DNA of 9,042 nt, taken from DUUI01 sp964627845 (GTDB taxonomy: Bacteria; Bacillota_I; Bacilli_A; Erysipelotrichales; Erysipelotrichaceae). The translations under genes and the position numbers were made by a program. The notes beneath the pieces were generated by a model, which saw only the letters and a list, made by a program, of their open reading frames with translations, ran no database searches and was not told where the DNA came from. Shown here piece by piece: positions 1 to 6,111 of the stretch; the first letter of the stretch is position 1, and every line of letters starts with the position of its first letter. Location of the stretch: positions 1 through 9,042 of the forward strand of contig CAZVKL010000038.1 in NCBI GenBank assembly GCA_964627845.1. The letters run 5' to 3'.

Positions 1-1
1 T

Positions 2-562
2 GAGCGTATTTCAGTAGGGGTCATGTATATGATTAAATTGGCGCACATGGTTGATGATAAACTTCATGCGCGCGCAACAGGACCTTATTCATTAGTTACC
101 CAACAACCACTTGGTGGTAAAGCTCAAAATGGTGGACAACGTTTCGGTGAAATGGAAGTTTGGGCGCTCTATGCTTATGGTGCTGCTTACACACTACAAG
201 AAATTATTACGATTAAATCAGACGATATTAATGGACGTACCAAGACATATGCGGCCATTCAAAATGGTAAAGACATTCCAGTTCCTGGAATTCCGGAATC
301 ATTTAGAGTTTTAATTCATGAGCTTCAATCACTGGCTTTAGACATTAACTTTATTACTGAAGATGGAAGTTCGTTAGACCTTAAACAGTTTGATGCACAG
401 GACAAACAAAAGACACACCAACAAGAACTCGAATCTCGTGCTGAAATGGTTTTCTCATTAGATGATGATGAGGAAGACTCATTTACAGACAAGAATAAAA
501 CGAGTGATTTCGACATCATCGAGGCTGCCGTTATCGGTATCGATGATTATCAAGATGAGTAA
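2..562 (+). CDS. rpoB: RNA polymerase beta subunit, C-terminal part (5' truncated)
   Basis: This is the last 186 codons of the beta subunit of DNA-directed RNA polymerase; the frame is open to the left edge, so the gene begins outside the window. The visible part holds the highly conserved C-terminal region: a KLAHMVDDKLHARATGPYS stretch, then QQPLGGKAQNGGQRFGEMEVWAL, which in this family packs against beta' at the base of the clamp. After the conserved end (about SFRVLIHELQSL) comes a tail of roughly 75 residues rich in Asp and Glu, including a DDDEED run. Variable acidic tails are usual in Bacillota RpoB and absent from the E. coli protein. The TAA stop at 560-562 is embedded in the rpoC Shine-Dalgarno, so translation of the two large subunits is probably coupled. 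Identity is certain; the rifampicin-binding region is not in the window. Confidence 0.98.
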   Translation, partial: ERISVGVMYMIKLAHMVDDKLHARATGPYSLVTQQPLGGKAQNGGQRFGEMEVWALYAYGAAYTLQEIITIKSDDINGRTKTYAAIQNGKDIPVPGIPESFRVLIHELQSLALDINFITEDGSSLDLKQFDAQDKQKTHQQELESRAEMVFSLDDDEEDSFTDKNKTSDFDIIEAAVIGIDDYQDE

Positions 563-567
563 GGAGG
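561..567 (+). promoter_or_regulatory. rpoC ribosome binding site overlapping the rpoB stop
   Basis: AAGGAGG at 561-567 uses the last two bases of the rpoB TAA stop as its first two bases and lies 7 nt before the rpoC ATG at 575. It fixes the rpoC start and suggests that ribosomes finishing rpoB re-initiate on rpoC. Confidence 0.9.
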
Positions 568-574
568 ATAACGT

Positions 575-3500
575 ATGAATTCAAATGATTTCTCCGCTAT
601 TAAAATAGGCTTAGCATCCCCTGATCGTGTTCGCTCATGGTCTTATGGTGAAGTTAAAAAACCTGAAACGATTAACTATCGTTCACAAAAACCTGAAAAG
701 GATGGGTTATTCTGTGAGCGTATCTTCGGTCCAAGCAAGGACTGGGAATGTGCCTGTGGTAAATACAAAAAAGTTCGTTATAAAGGAATTATTTGTGATC
801 GATGTGGCGTAGAAGTAACGAAGTCTTCTGTTCGTCGTGAACGCATGGGTCACATTGAACTGGCGGCTCCAGTTGCTCATATCTGGTACTTAAGAGGAAT
901 TCCATCTCGTATGTCGATTCTTCTTAATATTCCACCTAAACAACTTGAATCAATTGTTTATTTCGTTTCTTGGATCATCACTGATCCAAAAGACACGGAT
1001 CTAGAATACAAACAGATTCTGTCTGAAAATGAATATCGTAAACAAGTTGAATTAAAAGGCTACGGTGCTTTTGAAGCGCATACCGGTGCAGAAGCAGTCA
1101 GCATTCTATTGAAACAAATTGATTTACAAAAAGAATATGAATATCTAACAGAAGAATTAGTTGGAACTTCAGGGGATAAACGTAAAAAATTATTACGTCG
1201 ATATGAAACGGTGGTTTCATTCATCCAATCGGATAACCAACCTGAATGGATGGTACTCAAGGCAGTTCCAGTTATTCCACCAGATTTACGTCCAATGTTA
1301 CAGTTGGATGGCGGACGCTTTGCGGCGAGTGATCTAAACGATTTATATCGTCGTGTTATTACTCGTAATAATCGTCTCCGCAAACTGTTAGATCTAGGGA
1401 CTCCTTCAATCATTGTTCAAAATGAGAAGCGTATGCTTCAAGAAGCGGTCGATGCACTCATCGATAATGGTCGTCGTTCTAAGCCGGTTACTGGTGCAGG
1501 AGGACGTGCTCTTAAATCGCTGTCTCATTCACTTAAAGGGAAACAAGGTCGTTTCCGTCAAAACCTTCTTGGGAAGCGTGTTGACTTCTCAGGTCGTAGT
1601 GTTATTGCGGTGGGGCCAAACCTTAAGATGGATGAATGTGGTTTACCAAAAGAAATGGCAATCCAACTTTTCAAACCATTTGTCGTGAATGAATTGAAAG
1701 TTCAAGGCATTGTTTCCAATGGTAAACAAGCAGAAAAATTAATTGAAAACTCAGACCCTAGAGTTTGGGACGTTTTAGAAGAAGTAATCGAGAATCATCC
1801 AGTTCTATTAAACCGTGCCCCTACATTACACAGACTGGGTATCCAAGCCTTTAAACCAGTCTTAGTTGATGGTCGTGCGATTCGTCTTCACCCATTGGTG
1901 ACACCAGCCTTTAATGCGGACTTCGATGGGGACCAAATGGCGGTCCACGTACCACTTTCAGAGGAAGCACAGGCTGAGGCTGAAATTCTGATGTTAGGTT
2001 CTAATAATATATTAGGGCCTAAGGATGGTAAACCAATTGTTACGCCATCTCAGGATATGGTCCTTGGTAACTATTATCTAAACATGGAAGAAACAAAAGA
2101 AGAGTTCTACGCAAAGGCGGATCGCTTATTAGAAGAGGGTCAATCTCAAGAACAAAGTGATATGTGGCGTGGCTATGGTGATGCGGAAGGGACTGTGTTC
2201 TCCAATGTCTCTCAAGCAATTCTTGCTTATGAGAATAAACACATTCACTTACACACTCGGATTATGTTAAGAGCTTCATCCATTACGAAAGCGATGATGC
2301 CTCAAGAACATTTAGATAAATACTTTATGACAACACCGGGAAAATTAATTTTCAATGATGCTTTACCTGATGATTTCCCATATATTAATGAAATTACGCG
2401 TCCATCATTTAATGGTCTTCCTGATCGTTACTTTATGGAACCAGGTAATGACCCTAGAGAGTTTGTTGCGAATTTAGAATTATCACGTGATTTCACCAAG
2501 AAAGACTTAGGGGTTCTCATTAAAGAGATCTTTGAACGTTTTGATGAAGATAAGAATCGTCAAACTTCAATTGTCTTAGATAAGATTAAAGACATTGGAT
2601 TCAAATATTCGACTATTGCGGGGACAACCGTTTCATTACATGATATTGTTGTTGCGCCAAACAAAGAAAAATATGTTGAGTATGGTAAAGACCAAGCGGT
2701 TGAACTAAAAACAATGTTGAATCGTGGTTTATTAACTGCTCAAGAGTGGGAAACTAAATTAACTCAATTATGGGATAGCATCAAGTCTGATATTGGACGT
2801 GAATTGATGGATAACATGTCTCGTAAAAACCCAATTAATATGATGGCTAAATCGGGTGCTCGTGGTAACGTTTCGAACTTTACTCAATTGGCGGGTATCC
2901 GTGGTCTAATGGGTAAACCAACTCAATCAAAATCTAGAACAGAATATGTTCCTTCAATTATTGAGGTTCCTATCTATTCTAACTTTAGAGAAGGTCTAAA
3001 CGTTTCAGAATTCTTCTTATCCACTCACGGTGTTCGTAAAGGGTTAACCGATACGGCACTTAAGACAGCTGAGTCAGGTTACTTAACTCGTCGTTTAGTC
3101 GATGTGGCTCAAGATGTTGTGATTGAAGAAGAAGACTGTTTCACAGAAATGGGTTATAAAGTAATGGCCATTAAAGACAACAAGAGTGGTCAAGTTATTG
3201 AATCCCTCTTTGATCGGATTGTTGGTCGTTATTCTCAAGAAGACATTGTTGATCCAAACACAAAAGAAGTGTTAGTAGAAGCTGACCAGTTTATGGATGA
3301 ACAAGTTGCCAATAAGATCGTTAATGCGGGAATTGAAGAAATTGTGATCCGTTCAGCCTTTACTTGTGAGAGTAAATATGGCGTTTGTAAGAAATGTTAT
3401 GGACGTAATATGGCCACAGGTAAAGTCGTCGAAGTCGGCGAAGCGGTTGGAATCATGGCTGCCCAATCAATTGGGGAACCTGGTACTCAGTTAACCATGA

Positions 3501-4375
3501 GAACCTTCCATACTGGAGGGGTTGCTGGTTCTGGTAGTGATGACATCACTCAAGGTTTACCTCGTGTTGAGGAACTCTTTGAAGCTCGTTCTAACTTAAA
3601 GCACAAAGCTGTCATTGCTAAGATTGATGGTCAAATTTCTGCATTTGAACCAAATGAAAAAGATGTAATGTGTGCCTATATCACCAATAAGATTGAGACA
3701 ATTGAACATCCATTACCGTCTAATACAGGGTTGAGACAATTCTTAAATGTTGGCTCCACTGTTAAAGCGGGTGATAAGTTAACGGAGGGTCCTGTTGATC
3801 CAAAGGAATTATTAGAAGATACCAATGATGTTCAGAAAGTTCAGTCCTACATCCTCAAGGAAGTTAAGAAAGTGTATGACTCTCAAGGGATTGAGATTAG
3901 TGACAAGCACATTGAAGTCATGATTCGTCAAATGTTACGCCGTGTGGTTGTGGTTGATCCAGGGAATACAAAGCTATCTGCTGGGATGCATATTTCATTA
4001 CCTCGTATCAATGAAATTAATGAAGAGATGTTAATGGAAGGAAAAGACCCTGCACAATATCGTGCAGTATTACTGGGTATTTCTAAAGCATCAGTTGAGA
4101 CGGATTCATTCTTATCGGCTGCCTCTTTCCAAGAAACAACGAAAGTATTAACAGAAGCTTCCATTCGTGGTAAAGTAGATAACTTACTTGGCCTTAAAGA
4201 AAATGTCATTGTTGGTAAAATGATTCCAGCAGGGACAGGCTCTAAGGTTGAGAGAGAATCTACCAATGCGGTTCATGCGCGTGCTCAGGAATTAAAACTT
4301 GAAAAAGAAGAGCGCAATCATGAAGAAGAAACCTATAATTCACTACCTGAAGAAATGTTGCGAGTAGCTGAATAA
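575..4375 (+). CDS. rpoC: DNA-directed RNA polymerase subunit beta'
   Basis: Complete beta' subunit, 1266 residues, slightly longer than B. subtilis RpoC (about 1200). It forms the clamp and, with beta, the active site of RNA polymerase. The N-terminal zinc site is C59, C61, C74 and C77. The catalytic loop NADFDGDQM lies at residues 447-455, with the Mg-binding aspartates D449, D451 and D453. The second zinc site is C855, C931, C938 and C941 (CESKYGVCKKC region). The bridge helix/trigger loop region follows, with MAAQSIGEPGTQLTMRTFHT from M961 and the substrate-contacting M975, R976 and H979. The C-terminus ends in a charged Glu/Lys-rich tail. All key residues are present and there is no frameshift. 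The start is set by the AAGGAGG 7 nt upstream. It is cotranscribed with rpoB and followed directly by a strong terminator. Confidence 0.99.
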   Translation: MNSNDFSAIKIGLASPDRVRSWSYGEVKKPETINYRSQKPEKDGLFCERIFGPSKDWECACGKYKKVRYKGIICDRCGVEVTKSSVRRERMGHIELAAPVAHIWYLRGIPSRMSILLNIPPKQLESIVYFVSWIITDPKDTDLEYKQILSENEYRKQVELKGYGAFEAHTGAEAVSILLKQIDLQKEYEYLTEELVGTSGDKRKKLLRRYETVVSFIQSDNQPEWMVLKAVPVIPPDLRPMLQLDGGRFAASDLNDLYRRVITRNNRLRKLLDLGTPSIIVQNEKRMLQEAVDALIDNGRRSKPVTGAGGRALKSLSHSLKGKQGRFRQNLLGKRVDFSGRSVIAVGPNLKMDECGLPKEMAIQLFKPFVVNELKVQGIVSNGKQAEKLIENSDPRVWDVLEEVIENHPVLLNRAPTLHRLGIQAFKPVLVDGRAIRLHPLVTPAFNADFDGDQMAVHVPLSEEAQAEAEILMLGSNNILGPKDGKPIVTPSQDMVLGNYYLNMEETKEEFYAKADRLLEEGQSQEQSDMWRGYGDAEGTVFSNVSQAILAYENKHIHLHTRIMLRASSITKAMMPQEHLDKYFMTTPGKLIFNDALPDDFPYINEITRPSFNGLPDRYFMEPGNDPREFVANLELSRDFTKKDLGVLIKEIFERFDEDKNRQTSIVLDKIKDIGFKYSTIAGTTVSLHDIVVAPNKEKYVEYGKDQAVELKTMLNRGLLTAQEWETKLTQLWDSIKSDIGRELMDNMSRKNPINMMAKSGARGNVSNFTQLAGIRGLMGKPTQSKSRTEYVPSIIEVPIYSNFREGLNVSEFFLSTHGVRKGLTDTALKTAESGYLTRRLVDVAQDVVIEEEDCFTEMGYKVMAIKDNKSGQVIESLFDRIVGRYSQEDIVDPNTKEVLVEADQFMDEQVANKIVNAGIEEIVIRSAFTCESKYGVCKKCYGRNMATGKVVEVGEAVGIMAAQSIGEPGTQLTMRTFHTGGVAGSGSDDITQGLPRVEELFEARSNLKHKAVIAKIDGQISAFEPNEKDVMCAYITNKIETIEHPLPSNTGLRQFLNVGSTVKAGDKLTEGPVDPKELLEDTNDVQKVQSYILKEVKKVYDSQGIEISDKHIEVMIRQMLRRVVVVDPGNTKLSAGMHISLPRINEINEEMLMEGKDPAQYRAVLLGISKASVETDSFLSAASFQETTKVLTEASIRGKVDNLLGLKENVIVGKMIPAGTGSKVERESTNAVHARAQELKLEKEERNHEEETYNSLPEEMLRVAE

Positions 4376-4382
4376 AATAACT

Positions 4383-4413
4383 AAGCCAATCGGGATCGAT
4401 TGGCTTTTTCTTT
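4383..4413 (+). terminator. Intrinsic terminator of the rpoBC operon
   Basis: A perfect 10-bp stem pairs AAGCCAATCG (4383-4392) with CGATTGGCTT (4397-4406) across the 4-nt loop GGAT, followed by a T-rich run (TTTTTCTTT, 4405-4413). It starts 7 nt after the rpoC stop, so most rpoBC transcripts should end here. The downstream promoter begins only about a dozen bases later. Confidence 0.93.
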
Positions 4414-4425
4414 GCTCATTTCTTG

Positions 4426-4431
4426 TATAAT
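4426..4431 (+). promoter_or_regulatory. -10 element (TATAAT) of the lipoprotein gene
   Basis: A perfect TATAAT at 4426-4431 lies 6 nt before the ATG at 4438. A normal transcription start, about 7 nt after the hexamer, would fall on or beside the A of that ATG. No convincing -35 is seen: the 17-nt spacing position (4403-4408) reads GCTTTT, and TTGGCT at 4400-4405 is 20 nt away and lies in the terminator arm. The -10 match and its position are seen; promoter activity is inferred. Confidence 0.6.
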
Positions 4432-4437
4432 AAATCT

Positions 4438-4896
4438 ATGAAAACACTAAAAATAGTATTACTACTCTTTTTACTAGTTGGTTGTATGGCATCTGAAGGC
4501 TTCTTTAATAGACTTTTTGAAGAATATGGATTGCCTGTTGTTAATTACAATCACGTAGTAGAGATGAAAGAAAAAGAATCCTCTATGTTTGGGGATGGGA
4601 CAAGTTATTTAATTATTGATGATCACGATTTTAGAAAACAGGTCGTTGAGTTATTGATGAATAGCACAAACTTAGTTGGGTATCATCAAGGCACCACTTT
4701 TTTAGGGTCTGAAGATCGAGATTATGTTCATTTAATCCAACACGAACAACCTCTAATTGACTTTATGGATGAATTAGAAATTTTTGATTTAATTGAAATT
4801 ACAAACGACGAAGAAGTCATGTTGATGCTATTTAATGACGAATCATCAAGGTTTGGATTAATATGGCTTCATGGTGCAAATAAATTGACCGAATAG
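4438..4896 (+). CDS. Small predicted lipoprotein, unknown function
   Basis: A 152-residue protein of no family I recognise. It opens with a short type II signal peptide: lysines at positions 2 and 5, a Leu-rich hydrophobic core, and the lipobox LVGC ending at Cys16. The mature protein should therefore be lipid-anchored on the outer face of the cytoplasmic membrane. The mature part is acidic, with clusters of Asp/Glu (IIDDHDF, DELEIFDLIEITNDEE), and shows no further membrane segment. A TTG 15 nt upstream in the same frame (4423) is also possible, but it lies across the -10 box and has no Shine-Dalgarno. The ATG gives the proper signal peptide and is preferred, although it too has no Shine-Dalgarno, which suggests a leaderless mRNA. 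The stop (4894-4896) lies inside the probable nrdI promoter. The coding call is good; function is unknown. Confidence 0.82.
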   Translation: MKTLKIVLLLFLLVGCMASEGFFNRLFEEYGLPVVNYNHVVEMKEKESSMFGDGTSYLIIDDHDFRKQVVELLMNSTNLVGYHQGTTFLGSEDRDYVHLIQHEQPLIDFMDELEIFDLIEITNDEEVMLMLFNDESSRFGLIWLHGANKLTE

Positions 4897-4913
4897 TTAA
4901 AAGATGCTAACTT
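4885..4913 (+). promoter_or_regulatory. Probable promoter of nrdI, overlapping the end of the lipoprotein gene
   Basis: TTGACC (4885-4890, 5 of 6 matches to the -35 consensus) is followed after exactly 17 nt by TAACTT (4908-4913). TAACTT matches only 3 of 6 but keeps the key T, A and final T, and it is preceded by TG at 4905-4906, making an extended -10. The -35 box lies within the last codons of the lipoprotein gene. The expected start near 4920 would give a leader of under 20 nt that contains the full nrdI ribosome binding site. Confidence 0.5.
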
Positions 4914-4922
4914 TAGATTAAC

Positions 4923-4930
4923 AAAGGAGG
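4923..4930 (+). promoter_or_regulatory. nrdI ribosome binding site
   Basis: AAAGGAGG, a near-perfect complement to the 16S rRNA 3' end, lies 7 nt before the ATG at 4938. It is much stronger than the sites of its two neighbours: the lipoprotein gene has none, and dut has only AAGGGG. Confidence 0.9.
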
Positions 4931-4937
4931 ACTGCAT

Positions 4938-5294
4938 ATGAAAATTATTTATGCATCAAGAACCGGAAATGTTGAAAGCATCGTCAATCAATTAGAGATG
5001 GACGCTTTGAAAATAGAAACTGGAACAGAAAGTGTGGATGAGCCTTATGTTTTATTCACGTATACCGATGGTTATGGTGACGTGCCAGAAGAAGTTCAAA
5101 CGTTCTTAGAGGTGAATAACCCTGGGTTAATCCAAGGTGTTGTTGTTTCGGGTGATTTAAGCTATGGTGATGCTTACTGTGTCGCTGGTGATACGATAGC
5201 TGATCAAATGGGTGTTGAGTGTCTCTATAAAGTTGAAAATGATGGGACACCAGAAGATATCGAAGCGATTAAAGACAAGGTAAATAGTCTGTAA
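4938..5294 (+). CDS. nrdI: NrdI-family flavodoxin (class Ib ribonucleotide reductase activator)
   Basis: A 118-residue flavodoxin-like protein, a little shorter than E. coli or B. subtilis NrdI (about 130-136). The FMN phosphate loop is SRTGNV at residues 7-12. The second flavin loop is YTDGYGDVP at 42-50. The third is SGDLSYGDAYCVAGD at 71-85, matching the family's SGN..xGD.FC.AGD pattern. A family-like GTPEDI stretch lies near the C-terminus. In known systems NrdI passes an oxidant to NrdF to build the Mn(III)2-tyrosyl radical of class Ib ribonucleotide reductase, in the cytosol. Unusually, nrdE and nrdF are not beside it; the neighbours are a lipoprotein gene and dut. The gene probably has its own promoter and ends just before a hairpin terminator. 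A NrdI-like flavodoxin with another redox partner cannot be excluded. Confidence 0.88.
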   Translation: MKIIYASRTGNVESIVNQLEMDALKIETGTESVDEPYVLFTYTDGYGDVPEEVQTFLEVNNPGLIQGVVVSGDLSYGDAYCVAGDTIADQMGVECLYKVENDGTPEDIEAIKDKVNSL

Positions 5295-5300
5295 ACCAAT

Positions 5301-5346
5301 CCCCTTAACTTGTGCTAAAATATGAAGCAGGTTAAGGGGTTTTATT
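5301..5346 (+). terminator. Terminator after nrdI, ending at the dut start codon
   Basis: CCCCTTAAC (5301-5309) pairs perfectly with GTTAAGGGG (5331-5339). Four further inner pairs, two of them G-U, extend the stem to about 13 bp with a 13-nt loop (5314-5326). TTTTATT (5340-5346) follows, directly before the dut ATG. It begins 6 nt after the nrdI stop. The same DNA contains a possible dut promoter in the loop, and the AAGGGG of the 3' arm is the only Shine-Dalgarno candidate for dut. Confidence 0.75.
5313..5321 (+). promoter_or_regulatory. Probable extended -10 promoter of dut in the terminator loop
   Basis: TGCTAAAAT (5313-5321) is an extended -10: TG, one base, then TAAAAT, which is 5 of 6 to consensus. 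No -35 is recognisable at 16-18 nt upstream. A start near 5328 would give an RNA of about 19 nt before the ATG. That RNA contains the AAGGGG (5334-5339) but lacks the left arm of the hairpin, so the ribosome site would be free. The match is seen; activity is inferred. Confidence 0.5.
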
Positions 5347-5784
5347 ATGATTGTTAAAGTTAAGAAATTAAGTGAGACGGCCATTCTTCCAATCAAAGGA
5401 AGTGAGTTTGCGGCTGGGTCGGATTTGGTGGCTAACCTCAATGAGAATGTTGAAATTAAGCCACATGAAACCGTGTTCATTCCAACAGGGTTAAGCATCG
5501 AACTACCCATCAATACGGTTGGGTTAATTTATGCCCGATCAGGTTTAGCAAGTAAAAGTGGTTTAGCTCCAGCGAATAAAGTAGGGGTCATTGATTGTGA
5601 TTATCGTGGTGAAGTAATGGTTGCGCTTCATAATCACTCTCAACAAACACAAATCGTTAAACAAGGTGAGCGGATTGCTCAATTAGTCGTTATGCCATAT
5701 TTTGAAGTCGACTATCAGATTAGTGATTCATTAAGTGAAACCCGTCGTAATGAGGGTGGATTTGGTAGTAGTGGTAATAGTTAA
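5347..5784 (+). CDS. dut: Deoxyuridine 5'-triphosphate nucleotidohydrolase (dUTPase)
   Basis: A 145-residue trimeric dUTPase, the usual length. It hydrolyses dUTP to dUMP and pyrophosphate in the cytosol, keeping uracil out of DNA and supplying dUMP for thymidylate synthesis. All five family motifs are present in order: motif 1 AAGSDLVA (22-29), motif 2 ARSGLASKSGL (63-73), motif 3 GVIDCDYRGEV (80-90, catalytic Asp D83), motif 4 GERIAQLVV (107-115), and the flexible Gly-rich C-terminal arm NEGGFGSSG (135-143) that closes over the substrate. The start codon follows directly on the T-run of the upstream terminator, with only AAGGGG 7 nt before it as a possible Shine-Dalgarno. Its neighbour nrdI serves deoxynucleotide synthesis, so the two fit one metabolic theme. 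No clear terminator follows the gene. Confidence 0.96.
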   Translation: MIVKVKKLSETAILPIKGSEFAAGSDLVANLNENVEIKPHETVFIPTGLSIELPINTVGLIYARSGLASKSGLAPANKVGVIDCDYRGEVMVALHNHSQQTQIVKQGERIAQLVVMPYFEVDYQISDSLSETRRNEGGFGSSGNS

Positions 5785-5997
5785 CATATAATTAAAAACT
5801 GAATAACGTCCACAATATAGGTATAGGTTTTTCATTTTGTTTTTACTGCTAGCTTTTTCTATTAGAAGTTTACCAAGTTCTTTGAGTTCACTGTAAGTTA
5901 GATTGATGCCGAATGAGAGCGTAGGAATCTCATATTCAGGAGAAATTATATAAACATGGTAATATTTTTGGTAAAAAACACTAAAAATATTTGCATA
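5734..5997 (-). pseudogene. Possible remnant of an unidentified minus-strand gene
   Basis: The minus strand has one frame open for 88 codons between stops, at 5998-6000 upstream and 5731-5733 downstream. Its last sixteen or so codons are simply antisense to dut. The part over intergenic DNA (about 5785-5997) reads like a normal soluble protein, including PEYEIPTLSFGINLTYSELK and then KELGKLLIEKAS, an amphipathic helix pattern with mixed codon use rather than AT-rich noise. No ATG, GTG or TTG opens the frame before an internal ATG (5833-5835), and no Shine-Dalgarno was seen. The best reading is a gene fragment lacking its 5' end. No family is recognised. It could be a chance open frame; a stop-free run of this length in AT-rich DNA is unusual but not impossible. 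Confidence 0.35.
5961..5991. repeat. AT-only inverted repeat beside the str promoter
   Basis: AATATTTTT (5961-5969) and AAAAATATT (5983-5991) are a perfect 9-bp inverted repeat with a 13-nt spacer, so their centres are 22 nt apart, about two helical turns. The right arm touches the putative -35 box at 5991. It could be an operator or an UP-element-like A/T tract. With no G or C in the arms, chance occurrence in this composition is a real alternative. Confidence 0.4.
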
Positions 5998-6019
5998 TTA
6001 GATCAGATATTGTTAATAT
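5991..6019 (+). promoter_or_regulatory. Probable promoter of the rpsL-rpsG-fusA operon
   Basis: TTGCAT (5991-5996) and TAATAT (6014-6019) are separated by exactly 17 nt. TG at 6011-6012 makes the -10 an extended one, and the DNA upstream is rich in A and T tracts as in UP elements. Transcription should begin near 6024-6026, giving a leader of about 90 nt before rpsL. The hexamers match consensus only in part (3 and 4 of 6), but spacing, extended -10 and context agree. Confidence 0.6.
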
Positions 6020-6037
6020 ATAAAGGCTTATGGACTT

Positions 6038-6063
6038 AAAGGAGGTCTCTCGTTGGGAGACCT
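6038..6063 (+). promoter_or_regulatory. Leader hairpin that masks a perfect decoy Shine-Dalgarno
   Basis: AGGTCTC (6043-6049) pairs perfectly with GAGACCT (6057-6063). One G-U and one C-G pair extend the stem to 9 bp around the 3-nt loop GTT. The left flank and arm contain AAAGGAGG (6038-6045), as good a ribosome binding site as any in the window, yet about 70 nt before rpsL. No T-run follows, so this is not a terminator. The 5' arm can alternatively pair with the rpsL ribosome binding site (6108-6114). Confidence 0.6.
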
Positions 6064-6104
6064 AACTTTGGGAGAAATATGAAACACCTGGTAGTGTGTG
6101 TTAG

Positions 6105-6111
6105 AAAGGAG
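6105..6111 (+). promoter_or_regulatory. rpsL ribosome binding site
   Basis: AAAGGAG at 6105-6111 lies 5 nt before the ATG at 6117. It is part of the 7-mer GGAGACC (6108-6114), which is identical to bases 6056-6062 in the 3' arm of the leader hairpin, so it can be paired by the 5' arm of that hairpin. Confidence 0.88.

Noticed and set aside
3928..4266. 112-codon open frame on the minus strand inside rpoC
   Set aside because: It is antisense to a conserved part of beta', has no ribosome site of note, and is explained by codon bias of the real gene.
4423..4437. TTG at 4423 as start of the lipoprotein gene, adding five residues
   Set aside because: It overlaps the TATAAT, has no Shine-Dalgarno, and puts extra residues before the normal Lys-rich signal peptide start; the ATG at 4438 gives a textbook lipoprotein signal.
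5157..5513. 118-codon minus-strand frame across the nrdI/dut junction
   Set aside because: It is antisense to both well-supported genes and across a terminator hairpin, with no start signals.
5816..5827. Tandem TATAGG TATAGG after dut
   Set aside because: Only two copies of a hexamer in AT-rich DNA; not a repeat array and no sign of function.
5785..5860. Terminator directly after dut
   Set aside because: T-runs exist (for example 5828-5832 and 5839-5844) but no stable GC-bearing stem precedes them.
6043..6063. Leader hairpin as an intrinsic terminator or attenuator
   Set aside because: The stem is good but is followed by CCTAACTTTGGG rather than a T-run, so it cannot be a classic intrinsic terminator.
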